From the NCBI RefSeq assembly GCF_014701235.1, contig NZ_AP022873.1, forward strand, positions 2,170,001 to 2,234,000: a DNA stretch of 64,000 bases, read 5' to 3'. The translations under genes were made by a program, and so were the position numbers. Shown piece by piece: positions 35,656 to 43,803 of this stretch (its first letter is position 1; each line of letters starts with the position of its first letter). The notes under the pieces were generated by a model. The model was given only the letters and a program-made list of their open reading frames with translations. It did no database searches and was not told the origin of the DNA. The stretch is from Dissulfurispira thermophila. GTDB lineage: Bacteria > Nitrospirota > Thermodesulfovibrionia > Thermodesulfovibrionales > Dissulfurispiraceae.

Positions 35656-37164
35656 TTAAATCTTTTTAGTCTTATTTTTATGCTTTGTAGTATTAACCTT
35701 TCGAATGGATTTTTTATCTGACTTGCCTGACTTCTTCTTTGATGCTTTTTTAGTATGAGAAGCCTTTCTGGCGGACACCTTATCATCCATATCAGCATAA
35801 TACTTTTCCTTTGGTGGTATCCTTATCTCTTCTCCCACATTAAGAGACTCTATGCCTGACAAGGAATTCATTGCAAGAATAACATTAACAGGCACACCTG
35901 TCTTTTTAGCTATCTTTTTCAGATTATCCCCTTTTTTAACTCTGTATATATCTATACTAAATCTGTCTTTTTCTGAGACCTTATCCAGATTTGCAATAAA
36001 TGTATCCTTGCTTCCTGCTGGAATCCTGATAGTATAATTTGTGACATTCGGAGGAGTACTCCATCTTCTCAATTCAGGATTTAACTCCCTTATTTCCTGG
36101 ACAGTTGCCTCAGCACATTTTGCTATTATCTCTATATCAACAGGAGAGTTCAGAGTAACTTCATCATATTCCAGTGGTTCATGATATACAAGATCATGGA
36201 ATCCATATTCCTCGGGTGTAGAGGCTATTATAGAGGCAGCAATATATCTCGGTACATACTCTTTTGTCTCATTCCTTATCTGCTTTGTATTCAAAAGCGC
36301 CCAGTAATCTTCAGCGCCTGTCCTCTTAAGTGCCTTCATAATTTTCCCCTCACCTGCATTATATGCGGCGAGGGCGAGTTTCCATGAACCAAACATGTTA
36401 TATAGGTCCTTAAGATATTCCGCTGCCGCATATGTAGATTTTACAGGGTCTTTTCTCTCATCTCGCCACCAATCGATTACAAGTCCATATCTTTTTGCAG
36501 TAGATGCAATAAACTGCCATGGACCAACTGCCCGTGCAGGTGAATAGGCATTAAGATTGAATCCGCTCTCAACTATTGGGAGGAACACCAGTTCCTCGGG
36601 CATTCCCTTTTCTTTCAATATATCCTGCATTATTTCTATATATTTTGCAGACCGTTCGAGCCAAATAGAAAACCTTTTTTTAATTCTGTCTTTAAATAAT
36701 ATAATATTTCTCTCTATTGCCTTTATTGCTGTGTCATTAGATTTATACAATATACCAAGAGGAAGAGTTGTATTAGGCGGTATCAACGAAATCTGATCTT
36801 CTTCAGTATCGCCCTGCGATTTATTATTTTTAGATTGACTGGTATTATCTAAGGACACCGAGGTCTCCTGATTAGCATTATGCTTGTCGTCTGACGATAA
36901 ATCCATTGCTGTTAATAGACTATCAGATGCTTTGGCAAATTGGGGGTCAGGCTTCTGATCTTTTAGTTCCGTGTTCTTGTTCGAGGCACTATCACTATTT
37001 ATATTATTGGCATAAGCCGAGACAACCAGAAAACAAAAAACAGAAAACAAAAGACAGAAAACAGCCAGAGAGAATCTGTGTTTTATTTTCTTAAGGTCTG
37101 ACCTCTGTTTTTTGTTTTCTAACTTCTGGCCTCGCCCATTCATACAGGTATATTTGTAACCCAT
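35656..37164 (-). CDS. MltD-like lytic transglycosylase with LysM domain
   Basis: About 500 residues. The SLT domain (about 180-320) has the catalytic Glu in LVFLPIVESGFNLNAYSPARAVGPWQF and the AAYNAGEGK motif. LysM follows near 405-455 (YRVKKGDNLKKIAKKTG), and a Lys-rich tail ends the protein. It cleaves murein in the periplasm. The frame extends to a TTG at 37197 overlapping the rnfB stop; ATG 37164 or 37143 is a more likely start. The signal peptide (cleavage after SAYA) is made by inverted heptamer arrays. Confidence 0.88.
   Translation of the reverse strand: MGYKYTCMNGRGQKLENKKQRSDLKKIKHRFSLAVFCLLFSVFCFLVVSAYANNINSDSASNKNTELKDQKPDPQFAKASDSLLTAMDLSSDDKHNANQETSVSLDNTSQSKNNKSQGDTEEDQISLIPPNTTLPLGILYKSNDTAIKAIERNIILFKDRIKKRFSIWLERSAKYIEIMQDILKEKGMPEELVFLPIVESGFNLNAYSPARAVGPWQFIASTAKRYGLVIDWWRDERKDPVKSTYAAAEYLKDLYNMFGSWKLALAAYNAGEGKIMKALKRTGAEDYWALLNTKQIRNETKEYVPRYIAASIIASTPEEYGFHDLVYHEPLEYDEVTLNSPVDIEIIAKCAEATVQEIRELNPELRRWSTPPNVTNYTIRIPAGSKDTFIANLDKVSEKDRFSIDIYRVKKGDNLKKIAKKTGVPVNVILAMNSLSGIESLNVGEEIRIPPKEKYYADMDDKVSARKASHTKKASKKKSGKSDKKSIRKVNTTKHKNKTKKI
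37027..37068. repeat. Heptamer array for the signal-peptide core of the MltD-like gene
   Basis: Six units in phase on the plus strand: CAGAAAA, CAAAAAA, CAGAAAA, CAAAAGA, CAGAAAA, CAGCCAG. Read on the coding (minus) strand they encode the hydrophobic core AVFCLLFSVFCFL. Confidence 0.93.
37098..37132. repeat. Inverted partner array, N-region of the MltD-like signal peptide
   Basis: Five units on the plus strand: CTGACCT, CTGTTTT, TTGTTTT, CTAACTT, CTGGCCT. They are the reverse-complement type of the array at 37027 and encode the polar, basic QKLENKKQRSD segment before the core. Confidence 0.9.
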
Positions 37165-37193
37165 ATCAAATAAAAAGTCAAGGATTTCTATTC

Positions 37194-38408
37194 TCAAGCT
37201 GCCTCTACCTTTTTCTTTTTCGCAGCAGCAGCCGCAAAGACCTCTGCTGCATTGAATGTACCGTCAATTGCCTGAACAGGACACTTTGCCGTACAAATTC
37301 CACAGCCAATGCACTTATTCTTATCAATTGAGTGTATCTTCTTTGGTTCACCAGAGGCTGCATTTACAGGGCACACCTTCATGCATATCTGACAGCCTAT
37401 GCATTTATCTGTAACAAATGCCTTTGACCTATGAGGTATAAAATCTACAATAGCATTTGTAGGGCACACCCCTACACACAGACTGCATACCCTGCATTTA
37501 TTAATATCTATCCTTGAAAGGTTGTTAGAAATAGACGGTGCATCAAATGGGCAGACCTTCACACATTTGCCACAAGCAATACAACCTACCTGACAATGTT
37601 TCTTTACATCTACGCCTTTATCTTTCGAATGGCAGGTTACAAGCACTGCCTTTGAAGCAGGCAGCACCTCTATAACTTTTTTAGGGCATGCTGCTTCACA
37701 CTTTCTACACCCTGTACATTTTTTTATATCAACAACAGGAAGGTGGTCATCATTCATGGTTATAGCACCAAATGGACAAACCTTTGCACATGTTCCATAT
37801 CCAAGACAGCCATAGACGCAGGATTTATCGCCGCCTCCAGCAAGAACTGCTGCCCTGCAATCTTCAACACCCTCATATCTAAACCTTTTTGTAGATTTAC
37901 TCCACCCACCCTGGCACATTATCCTTGCAAACTGAGGTTCTTTAATTTCAGCCTTTTTACCTGTAATCAATGCTACCGCCTCTGCTCCCTTTGCACCTGC
38001 TGGAATGCAAAGATTTGGTGGTACATCGGGATTATTAACAACAGCCTCTGCATATTGTTCGCACCCTGCATATCCGCATGCACCACAGTGTGCATGGGCA
38101 AGGACATCCTTAACCTGCTCAACTCTTGGATCAATCTTAACAGAGAACCTTTTTGCAGCAAATGCAAGACCAAGACCAAATATGGTGCCAACACCTGCAA
38201 GAAAAATTAATGTGAACTTTAAAAGAGGCATCAATTCAACATGTTCTTTTGCCTCAACTCCGCCACCAACACCTGCATAAAGAACAGAAGGCAAAAAAAG
38301 CAATAGAGCAGTAAAACAACAATACAACAAAAGACCATGCTTCTGCTCTACAGTTCCTTTATTTGATTTTCTCATCCTCCAATTCCTAATCACAGTTATA
38401 TATAACAT
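37194..38408 (-). CDS. rnfB: RnfB, electron transport complex subunit with extra ferredoxin motifs
   Basis: RnfB accepts electrons from ferredoxin in the Na+/H+-pumping Rnf complex. This 404-residue form has a membrane helix (LLKFTLIFLAGVG, about 61-80), the four-Cys cluster domain HCGACGYAGCEQYAEAV, and six CxxC-type ferredoxin motifs (CAKVCP, CRKCEAACP, CGKCVKVCP, CSLCVGVCP, CQICMKVCP, CGICTAKCP). E. coli RsxB is about half as long. An additional N-terminal signal-like segment (residues about 18-45) is encoded by a degenerate inverted repeat. It is the last gene of the rnfCDGEAB order. Confidence 0.95.
   Translation of the reverse strand: MLYITVIRNWRMRKSNKGTVEQKHGLLLYCCFTALLLFLPSVLYAGVGGGVEAKEHVELMPLLKFTLIFLAGVGTIFGLGLAFAAKRFSVKIDPRVEQVKDVLAHAHCGACGYAGCEQYAEAVVNNPDVPPNLCIPAGAKGAEAVALITGKKAEIKEPQFARIMCQGGWSKSTKRFRYEGVEDCRAAVLAGGGDKSCVYGCLGYGTCAKVCPFGAITMNDDHLPVVDIKKCTGCRKCEAACPKKVIEVLPASKAVLVTCHSKDKGVDVKKHCQVGCIACGKCVKVCPFDAPSISNNLSRIDINKCRVCSLCVGVCPTNAIVDFIPHRSKAFVTDKCIGCQICMKVCPVNAASGEPKKIHSIDKNKCIGCGICTAKCPVQAIDGTFNAAEVFAAAAAKKKKVEAA
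38285..38355. repeat. Degenerate inverted repeat encoding the rnfB N-terminal hydrophobic segment
   Basis: TAGAGCAG (38304-38311) and CTGCTCTA (38343-38350) are perfect inverted copies. Between and around them are words with a loose 7-bp rhythm (GTAAAAC, AACAATA, CAACAAA). On the coding strand it gives TVEQKHGLLLYCCFTALLLFL. It looks like a decayed member of the same family as the arrays in cpoB, lptD and the MltD-like gene. Confidence 0.6.
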
Positions 38409-38421
38409 AAACTCACTCCTT

Positions 38422-39015
38422 TTAAAGCGTAATCAGTCCTGAAAAACCTGTAAATGCAAGTGCAATTAAGCCTGTGATAACAAACGCCATTGGCAGCCCC
38501 TTAAAAGGAGCAGGCACATCTGCGAGTTCTATCTTCTCACGAATACTCGCCATTATTATCAGTGCAAGGGCAAAACCAAGACCCGATCCAAGACCAAAGG
38601 CAAGACTCTGAATAAAACTGTAATGCTCCCCTGCATTAATCAATGGAACTGCAAGAATAATACAGTTTGTAGAAATAAGCGCCAGGTAAATTCCAAGTTT
38701 ATAATAAAGCCCAGGGGCAACTTTTCTCATAATTGTATCAGATGCCTGCACCAGACCTGCAACAACTCCAATAAAAACAATAATCTTTAAAAATGTTATA
38801 TCCAACGGCACCATTACATAATTAAAGACAAGCCAGCTTACCGATGCGCTTATCATCATAACCGCTGTAAAAGTAATGCTCATGCCAACAGCTGTCTCCA
38901 TTTTCTTTGAGACCCCAAAAAATATGCAGAGCCCAAGAAATCTTGTGAAGACAAAATTATTTATCAATGATGCAGATATAATCAATTCAAAAAGTTTTGT
39001 GAATTCGCTGCTCAT
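38422..39015 (-). CDS. rnfA: RnfA, electron transport complex membrane subunit
   Basis: A 197-residue polytopic protein (six hydrophobic segments) homologous to RnfE. It opens LFELIISASLINNFVFTRFLGLCIFFGVSKK, the family signature containing the cysteine that ligates the intramembrane FeS cluster, with a second conserved segment STNCIILAVPLINAGE. It forms, with RnfE, the core that carries electrons across the membrane. It lies between rnfE and rnfB. Confidence 0.97.
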   Translation of the reverse strand: MSSEFTKLFELIISASLINNFVFTRFLGLCIFFGVSKKMETAVGMSITFTAVMMISASVSWLVFNYVMVPLDITFLKIIVFIGVVAGLVQASDTIMRKVAPGLYYKLGIYLALISTNCIILAVPLINAGEHYSFIQSLAFGLGSGLGFALALIIMASIREKIELADVPAPFKGLPMAFVITGLIALAFTGFSGLITL

Positions 39016-39029
39016 ATATAACCTCCTTA

Positions 39030-39671
39030 TCAGTGGTGTACTGATGCGCTCTTTTTAAAGAACTTTATATCTATCCAGTTAAAAAAAGCCATCAGTATCC
39101 CAACTGCGAAAAAACCTCCTGCCGGTAAAATCATTATCAGAAGTGGTTTTGCATTAATTATAGGCATACCCCATAGTGAACCCTTGCCAATCAGTTCCCT
39201 GAAGAAACTTATAACCGTAAGTGCAAATAAAAATCCTATACCCATTCCTATTCCATCTGCCATAGACGGAGCAATTTTATTTTTGCTTGCAAACATCTCT
39301 GCCCTTGCAAGAATAGATGCAAAAGCAACTATCAATTGTATGTACAATCCCATCTGTTTATATACATCAGGAACTGCTGCAGCCATAGACATATCAGTAA
39401 CAGTAACCCAGCCAGATATGACAAGCATGAAAATAGGAAGTCTTATCCTTGGATGTATTATTTTTCTCATCAATGAAATTGTTATATTAACCATAACCTG
39501 AACAAATAAAACAGCCACTCCCATCAATACACCGTTTTTCAGGTTATTTGTCACTGCAATTGATGGACATAGACTCAATGCGAGTTTGAATATAGTGTTT
39601 TCCTTAATTATTCCATTTGTTATAAGCTCAAAATAATTAACCTTTCCTGTCTGCACTGCCATTTTCTGCAC
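39030..39671 (-). CDS. rnfE: RnfE, electron transport complex membrane subunit
   Basis: A 213-residue polytopic protein of the NqrD/RnfE family. The family segment NTIFKLALSLCPSIAVTNNLKNGVLMG includes the conserved Cys of the shared intramembrane cluster with RnfA. The C-terminus is charged. Its start overlaps the end of rnfG by 35 bp in the long frame; a later Met (39668 region) may be used. Confidence 0.95.
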   Translation of the reverse strand: MQKMAVQTGKVNYFELITNGIIKENTIFKLALSLCPSIAVTNNLKNGVLMGVAVLFVQVMVNITISLMRKIIHPRIRLPIFMLVISGWVTVTDMSMAAAVPDVYKQMGLYIQLIVAFASILARAEMFASKNKIAPSMADGIGMGIGFLFALTVISFFRELIGKGSLWGMPIINAKPLLIMILPAGGFFAVGILMAFFNWIDIKFFKKSASVHH

Positions 39672-40230
39672 CTCCCTTTATTGTCTTCATAAGGAAGTCA
39701 ACTCCACTTTTTACAGCATCCTCTGTAACGGCTCTGCTCGAAATAGTTGCCCCAGATATTGCCTGAATATACTCTGTTGTTTCTGTTTTTAGAACTTTTA
39801 AATGGTCGAAGTCCTTTCCTTTAAACTGTCCCTTAAATGAGTCTGTCTCTATCTCATCTCCAAGCCCAGGTGTTTCTGCATGATGGAGAATGTTTATCTT
39901 CTGTACTTTAAAATCCTTATCTACAGCAATAAGGGTATCAATATAACTCGAATACCCCTTTCCAAAAGATTGGACAATATAGCCAACAATATCATCTCCT
40001 TTTTTAGCAACAAAATATTCAGCATGTTTTTCATGTATTGTCCAGTCACCCATTTTTTTTATATCATCTGCCTCTGGCATAAGTGCCCTGAGTGCTTGCT
40101 TCTTTGCTTCCTCATTGTTTTTGAATATCACAGGTGATGTCGTGGCATAAACAGCTGCGAGAATAGCTCCCCCGATCAAATATATAACAACAAGATTTAT
40201 AGTTATCTTTATGATGTCCTTTCCTGTCAT
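39637..40230 (-). CDS. rnfG: RnfG, FMN-binding subunit
   Basis: A 197-residue protein with one N-terminal membrane helix (about 9-29) and an extracytoplasmic FMN-binding domain. The flavinylation motif is QAISGATISSRAV, in which FMN is attached to Thr by ApbE. GYIVQSFGKGYSSYIDTLIAVD and HHAETPGLGDE are further family segments. It overlaps rnfD by 4 bp. No apbE gene is in the window. Confidence 0.96.
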   Translation of the reverse strand: MTGKDIIKITINLVVIYLIGGAILAAVYATTSPVIFKNNEEAKKQALRALMPEADDIKKMGDWTIHEKHAEYFVAKKGDDIVGYIVQSFGKGYSSYIDTLIAVDKDFKVQKINILHHAETPGLGDEIETDSFKGQFKGKDFDHLKVLKTETTEYIQAISGATISSRAVTEDAVKSGVDFLMKTIKGGAENGSADRKG

Positions 40231-41237
40231 TTATTGCCCTCCTTTCTGGCGCCAAAGACCTTTGTCTTAAAACCTCTGTCTATAAGAGGAGAAAAACAGT
40301 TCATAATAAGTATTGCAAACATCACGCCCTCAGGATATCCTCCTTTCAATCTTATCAGCATAGTCAGGAAACCACATCCTATTCCAAAAAGTATCTGACC
40401 CTTCTTTACAGAAGGGCATGTAACATAGTCTGTTGCCATAAAAAATGCACCTAAGAGCATCCCACCACTTAAAAGATGGACTATCGGATCTCCTGCAAAT
40501 AATGTCCCTTTTGCACCAAATATCCACGCAATTATGGCAGCAGTCCCAAGAAATGACACAGGTATATGCCATGAAATATAGCCTCTATACAAAAGGAAAG
40601 CTGCACCTATAAGAAGAGCAATTGATGATGTCTCCCCTATAGAACCCGCCCTGTGCCCTACAAGAAGTTGTGTATAAAGATTAATCTTATCTCCAAATAC
40701 CTCCATTAATTTTGACAGCCCTTCTTCCTTTAATATTCCAAGTGGTGTTGCTGTAGTCTTTGCATCAAGCTGCACAAATGCTGCAGTGGGTTCTTTCCAT
40801 ATAGTCATTAACTTTGGAAATGAAATAAGAAGGAATGCTCTTCCAATTAGTGCAGGATTAAAAACATTAAAACCCAATCCTCCAAACAACTGTTTTGTAA
40901 TGACTACAGCTACAAAAGAACCAATAACAGGTATGTAAAACGGAACAGATGGGGGTAGATTCATACCCAGAAGCAAACCCGTAAGAAAAGCACTGCCATC
41001 GTTTACAGCAATCTTTCTTTTAAGAGCCTTTTGAAATATATATTCAGAAAGCACAGCCGTTATTATTGAGATTGCCACTGTGAATACAGCCCTTGGACCA
41101 AAAAAATACGCCCCCATTACAACTGCAGGAAGCAGCGATGCATTCACACTCCACATAATCCTGCTTGTAGTCTCCTCACTTTTTATGTGCGGACTTACTG
41201 ATACTATCAATTGGTGTTCTTTCTTTATATCAGCCAT
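40227..41237 (-). CDS. rnfD: RnfD, flavin-binding membrane subunit
   Basis: A 336-residue polytopic protein of the NqrB/RnfD family. The covalent-FMN region is DAKTTATPLGIL. Conserved segments are NDGSAFLTGLLLGMNLPPSVPFYIPVIGS and FFMATDYVTCPSVKKGQILFGIG. It carries electrons and is linked to ion translocation with RnfG and RnfE. It is placed between rnfC and rnfG. Confidence 0.97.
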   Translation of the reverse strand: MADIKKEHQLIVSVSPHIKSEETTSRIMWSVNASLLPAVVMGAYFFGPRAVFTVAISIITAVLSEYIFQKALKRKIAVNDGSAFLTGLLLGMNLPPSVPFYIPVIGSFVAVVITKQLFGGLGFNVFNPALIGRAFLLISFPKLMTIWKEPTAAFVQLDAKTTATPLGILKEEGLSKLMEVFGDKINLYTQLLVGHRAGSIGETSSIALLIGAAFLLYRGYISWHIPVSFLGTAAIIAWIFGAKGTLFAGDPIVHLLSGGMLLGAFFMATDYVTCPSVKKGQILFGIGCGFLTMLIRLKGGYPEGVMFAILIMNCFSPLIDRGFKTKVFGARKEGNK

Positions 41238-41262
41238 ATAGCCTCCAATACCCTTTTACTCT

Positions 41263-42585
41263 TCATGGTTTTACCAGTGATTTTGCAAGTCTAATCAACT
41301 GCACAATCGGTCTCTTTGATGGGCATACATATGTACAAGAGCCGCACTCGAAGCAATCAAAAAGATTATAATCTTTTGTCTCTTCATAAAAGCCCTTTTC
41401 AGACAGTACACTAAGCATTGACGGCATCAATCCCATAGGACATATATCAATACATCTTCCACACCTGATACATGGGCCAAAACCATCAGTATGGACAATA
41501 TCCTCCTCAGGAAGTACAAGAATCCCTGATGTGCCTTTAGTTACAGGCACTTCAAGAGAATACATTGCAAAGCCCATCATCGGCCCTCCTGATATTACCT
41601 TTGCAGCATCAGACTTAAATCCTCCACACTCCTCTATCAGATCAGAGACGAGTGTACCAATTTTAACCATAAGATTCTTTGGCTCTTTTATTCCTTCACC
41701 TGTTACTGTAACAACCCTCTCAATAAGTGGTTTACCATACCTTGCTGCCTCATAAATTGCCACTGCTGTGCCAATATTATGCACAACAACTCCCACATCC
41801 ATTGGTAGCCCCCTCGGAGGAACTTCCCGTCCAATAGTCGCTTTTATTAGCATCTTCTCTGCACCCTGCGGATACTTTACTTCAAGTTCACATACCTGAA
41901 TATTCGGCTCTCCTGAGACTGCATTTTTCATAATCTCTATTGCATCAGGCTTATTATTTTCTATTCCTATAAAGCCTTTGTTAACGCCAAGAATTTTCAT
42001 CAATATTTTAAGGCCTTCAACAACCTCCTGCGTCCTTTCTATCATAAGCCTGTAATCAGCAGTAAGATACGGCTCGCACTCAGCACCATTGAGAATAACC
42101 ACATCAACAGGTTTTTCCTTTGGAGGCGACAATTTCACATGGGCAGGAAATGCTGCCCCACCCATTCCAACTATTCCTGCATCTCTTACCTTTGCCTTTA
42201 ATTCATCAGGAGATAGTTTTATATAATCAGGATTATCCTTTAAAGATGTCCACTCCTCTCTGTTATTATTCTCGATCACAACAGATGTAACCATCCTTCC
42301 TGTAGCAAGCGGGAAGTCCCCGATAGCTATAACCTTCCCGGAAACGGATGAATGAACAGGGGCAGAAACAAATCCCTCAGGAGTGCCTACAACATCCCCT
42401 TTTTTTACCTCCTGTCCAACACTTACAGCTAATTTACATGGTGCTCCTATATGCTGGACTAATGGAATAACAACTCTCTTTGGAGGTTTTGTGGGTAAGA
42501 TGTTTTTATCTTTTGAAAGCTCCTTCTTATCAGGTGGATGAATTCCTCCCTTAAATGTTGCAGTAGCCATCGAACTTTCCTCCAT
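41263..42585 (-). CDS. rnfC: RnfC, NADH-binding FeS subunit
   Basis: A 440-residue peripheral subunit that exchanges electrons with NAD(H). It has a biotin-carrier-like N-terminal domain (GGIHPPDKKELSKDK, about 10-90), a flavin/NAD-binding domain (GMGGAAFPAHVKL and NGAECEPYLTADYRLM), and two C-terminal ferredoxin motifs (CIRCGRCIDICPMGLMPS and CFECGSCTYVCPSKRP). It is the first gene of the operon, with a consensus-type promoter upstream (42692-42721). Confidence 0.97.
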   Translation of the reverse strand: MEESSMATATFKGGIHPPDKKELSKDKNILPTKPPKRVVIPLVQHIGAPCKLAVSVGQEVKKGDVVGTPEGFVSAPVHSSVSGKVIAIGDFPLATGRMVTSVVIENNNREEWTSLKDNPDYIKLSPDELKAKVRDAGIVGMGGAAFPAHVKLSPPKEKPVDVVILNGAECEPYLTADYRLMIERTQEVVEGLKILMKILGVNKGFIGIENNKPDAIEIMKNAVSGEPNIQVCELEVKYPQGAEKMLIKATIGREVPPRGLPMDVGVVVHNIGTAVAIYEAARYGKPLIERVVTVTGEGIKEPKNLMVKIGTLVSDLIEECGGFKSDAAKVISGGPMMGFAMYSLEVPVTKGTSGILVLPEEDIVHTDGFGPCIRCGRCIDICPMGLMPSMLSVLSEKGFYEETKDYNLFDCFECGSCTYVCPSKRPIVQLIRLAKSLVKP

Positions 42586-42619
42586 TAACCACAGTAACGA
42601 GTAAAAAGACGATATCTTG

Positions 42620-42647
42620 ATTTCTAATTTCCTATTTGTTATTTGTT
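42620..42647. repeat. Heptamer array in the rnfC leader
   Basis: Four units (ATTTCTA, ATTTCCT, ATTTGTT, ATTTGTT) lie between the predicted promoter and rnfC. They would be transcribed as part of the 5' untranslated region. Confidence 0.85.
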
Positions 42648-42691
42648 ACTGCAGTTATGCTGTTTTCGCTTTAGGCCAAAAAAGCCTATAA

Positions 42692-42721
42692 GTAATAACA
42701 TGGGATAATAAAATATGTCAA
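42692..42721 (-). promoter_or_regulatory. Sigma-70-type promoter of the rnf operon
   Basis: On the minus strand, TTGACA (42716-42721) and TATTAC (42692-42697) are 18 bp apart. Just downstream, TAGGC and GCCTA (42672-42688) can pair as a small hairpin near the transcript start. The leader to rnfC is about 100 bases and includes the heptamer array. Confidence 0.6.
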
Positions 42722-42758
42722 GCCTGAAATTTAGACGAGTCGGAGAGAAGAGAAAAGA

Positions 42759-43091
42759 CTATCCCTTTCTGACGAGGTCTGCCATCCTGCTTCTTTCTAT
42801 TAAAAGCTCATTAAGGACATCCCTCATCAAGGCACATGCCTGAACTACTTTGGGGTTGGCTATGCTGTAATAGATATTCACACCATCTCTTCTGCTTTTC
42901 AGTATCCCCTTTAGCCTCATAACAGCAAGGTGCTGAGAGACATTAGCCTTTGGTGTCTCAAGAATATCTACAAGTTCTGTAACAGTCTTTTCTCCATCCT
43001 TTAATGCACTGATTATTTCTATCCTCTTAGGACTGGAGAGAATCTTACAGATTTCTGCCTGCAGTTCATATATTGATTTTTCTTTTTTCAT
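42759..43091 (-). CDS. ArsR-family winged-helix regulator
   Basis: A 110-residue protein with the ArsR fold: LSSPKRIEIISALKDGEKTVTELVDIL, recognition helix TPKANVSQHLAVMRLKGIL and wing SRRDGVNIYYSI. The classic CxCD metal motif is absent; only one Cys (VQACALM) is seen, so it may sense something other than metal, or be a redox-type (SqrR/BigR-like) regulator; this is inference. It has a probable own promoter giving a leaderless message and sits between pcm and the rnf operon. Confidence 0.85.
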   Translation of the reverse strand: MKKEKSIYELQAEICKILSSPKRIEIISALKDGEKTVTELVDILETPKANVSQHLAVMRLKGILKSRRDGVNIYYSIANPKVVQACALMRDVLNELLIERSRMADLVRKG

Positions 43092-43099
43092 GATTAAAC

Positions 43100-43128
43100 A
43101 TTTTATTGATTTAAAAGAAAAAGGTCAA
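43100..43128 (-). promoter_or_regulatory. Promoter of the ArsR-family gene, leaderless transcript likely
   Basis: On the minus strand, TTGACC (43123-43128) and TAAAAT (43100-43105) are 17 bp apart. The expected transcription start lies within a few bases of the ATG (43091), leaving no room for an SD. Confidence 0.5.
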
Positions 43129-43158
43129 GAACTTTTTTATTAAGAAACTAAATAACTC

Positions 43159-43803
43159 TTACCCCTTCCATCCATATTCTCCAATAAGTGGGACAAAGAC
43201 ACACGGAGTATGGTATTCCTCAATGAGCATCCCTTTTTCTTTCTTACATTTTATCAATACCTGAGAGAATCTCTCTCCAACAGGTGCTACGATAATCCCT
43301 CCTTCTTTTAATTGATTTATTAAAGGTTCAGGAATTTTAGGAGTTGCAGCAGTTATTATAATCCTATCAAAAGGTGACTTTTCCTCGAAGCCCTTTGTGC
43401 CATCACCAACTATTACACACACATTTTCATATCCGAGCGTTGTCAGTCTTTTTCTTGCCTCTTCTGCAAGGGTAAAGATTCTTTCTATTGTATAAACCTC
43501 TCTTGATAGTTCTGCCAATATCGCTGCCTGATAGCCTGAGCCTGTCCCGATCTCCAGGATCTTTTCATCTCCCTTTAATTCCAGGAGTTCTGTCATTACA
43601 GCAACCATATATGGCTGTGATATTGTCTGATCATCTCCGATTGGTAGTGCCATATCATCATATGCACTGTGCCTTACAAAATCAGGCACAAACAAATGAC
43701 GCGGAACCTTCCTCATAGCAGCAAGTACGCGTTCATCTTTTATTCCTCTCGGAATTAGTTGATAGTCAACCATCATATCTCTGAGTCGCTTATACTCGTC
43801 CAT
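43159..43803 (-). CDS. pcm: Pcm, protein-L-isoaspartate O-methyltransferase
   Basis: A 214-residue SAM-dependent enzyme that repairs isoaspartyl residues. Motifs: PIGDDQTISQPYMVAVMTELL, SAM-binding motif I ILEIGTGSGYQAAILAEL, and DRIIITAATPKIPEPLINQLKEGG. It is downstream of the FAD protein and surE; surE and pcm neighbour each other in many genomes. It overlaps the FAD gene by 14 bp. Confidence 0.97.
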   Translation of the reverse strand: MDEYKRLRDMMVDYQLIPRGIKDERVLAAMRKVPRHLFVPDFVRHSAYDDMALPIGDDQTISQPYMVAVMTELLELKGDEKILEIGTGSGYQAAILAELSREVYTIERIFTLAEEARKRLTTLGYENVCVIVGDGTKGFEEKSPFDRIIITAATPKIPEPLINQLKEGGIIVAPVGERFSQVLIKCKKEKGMLIEEYHTPCVFVPLIGEYGWKG

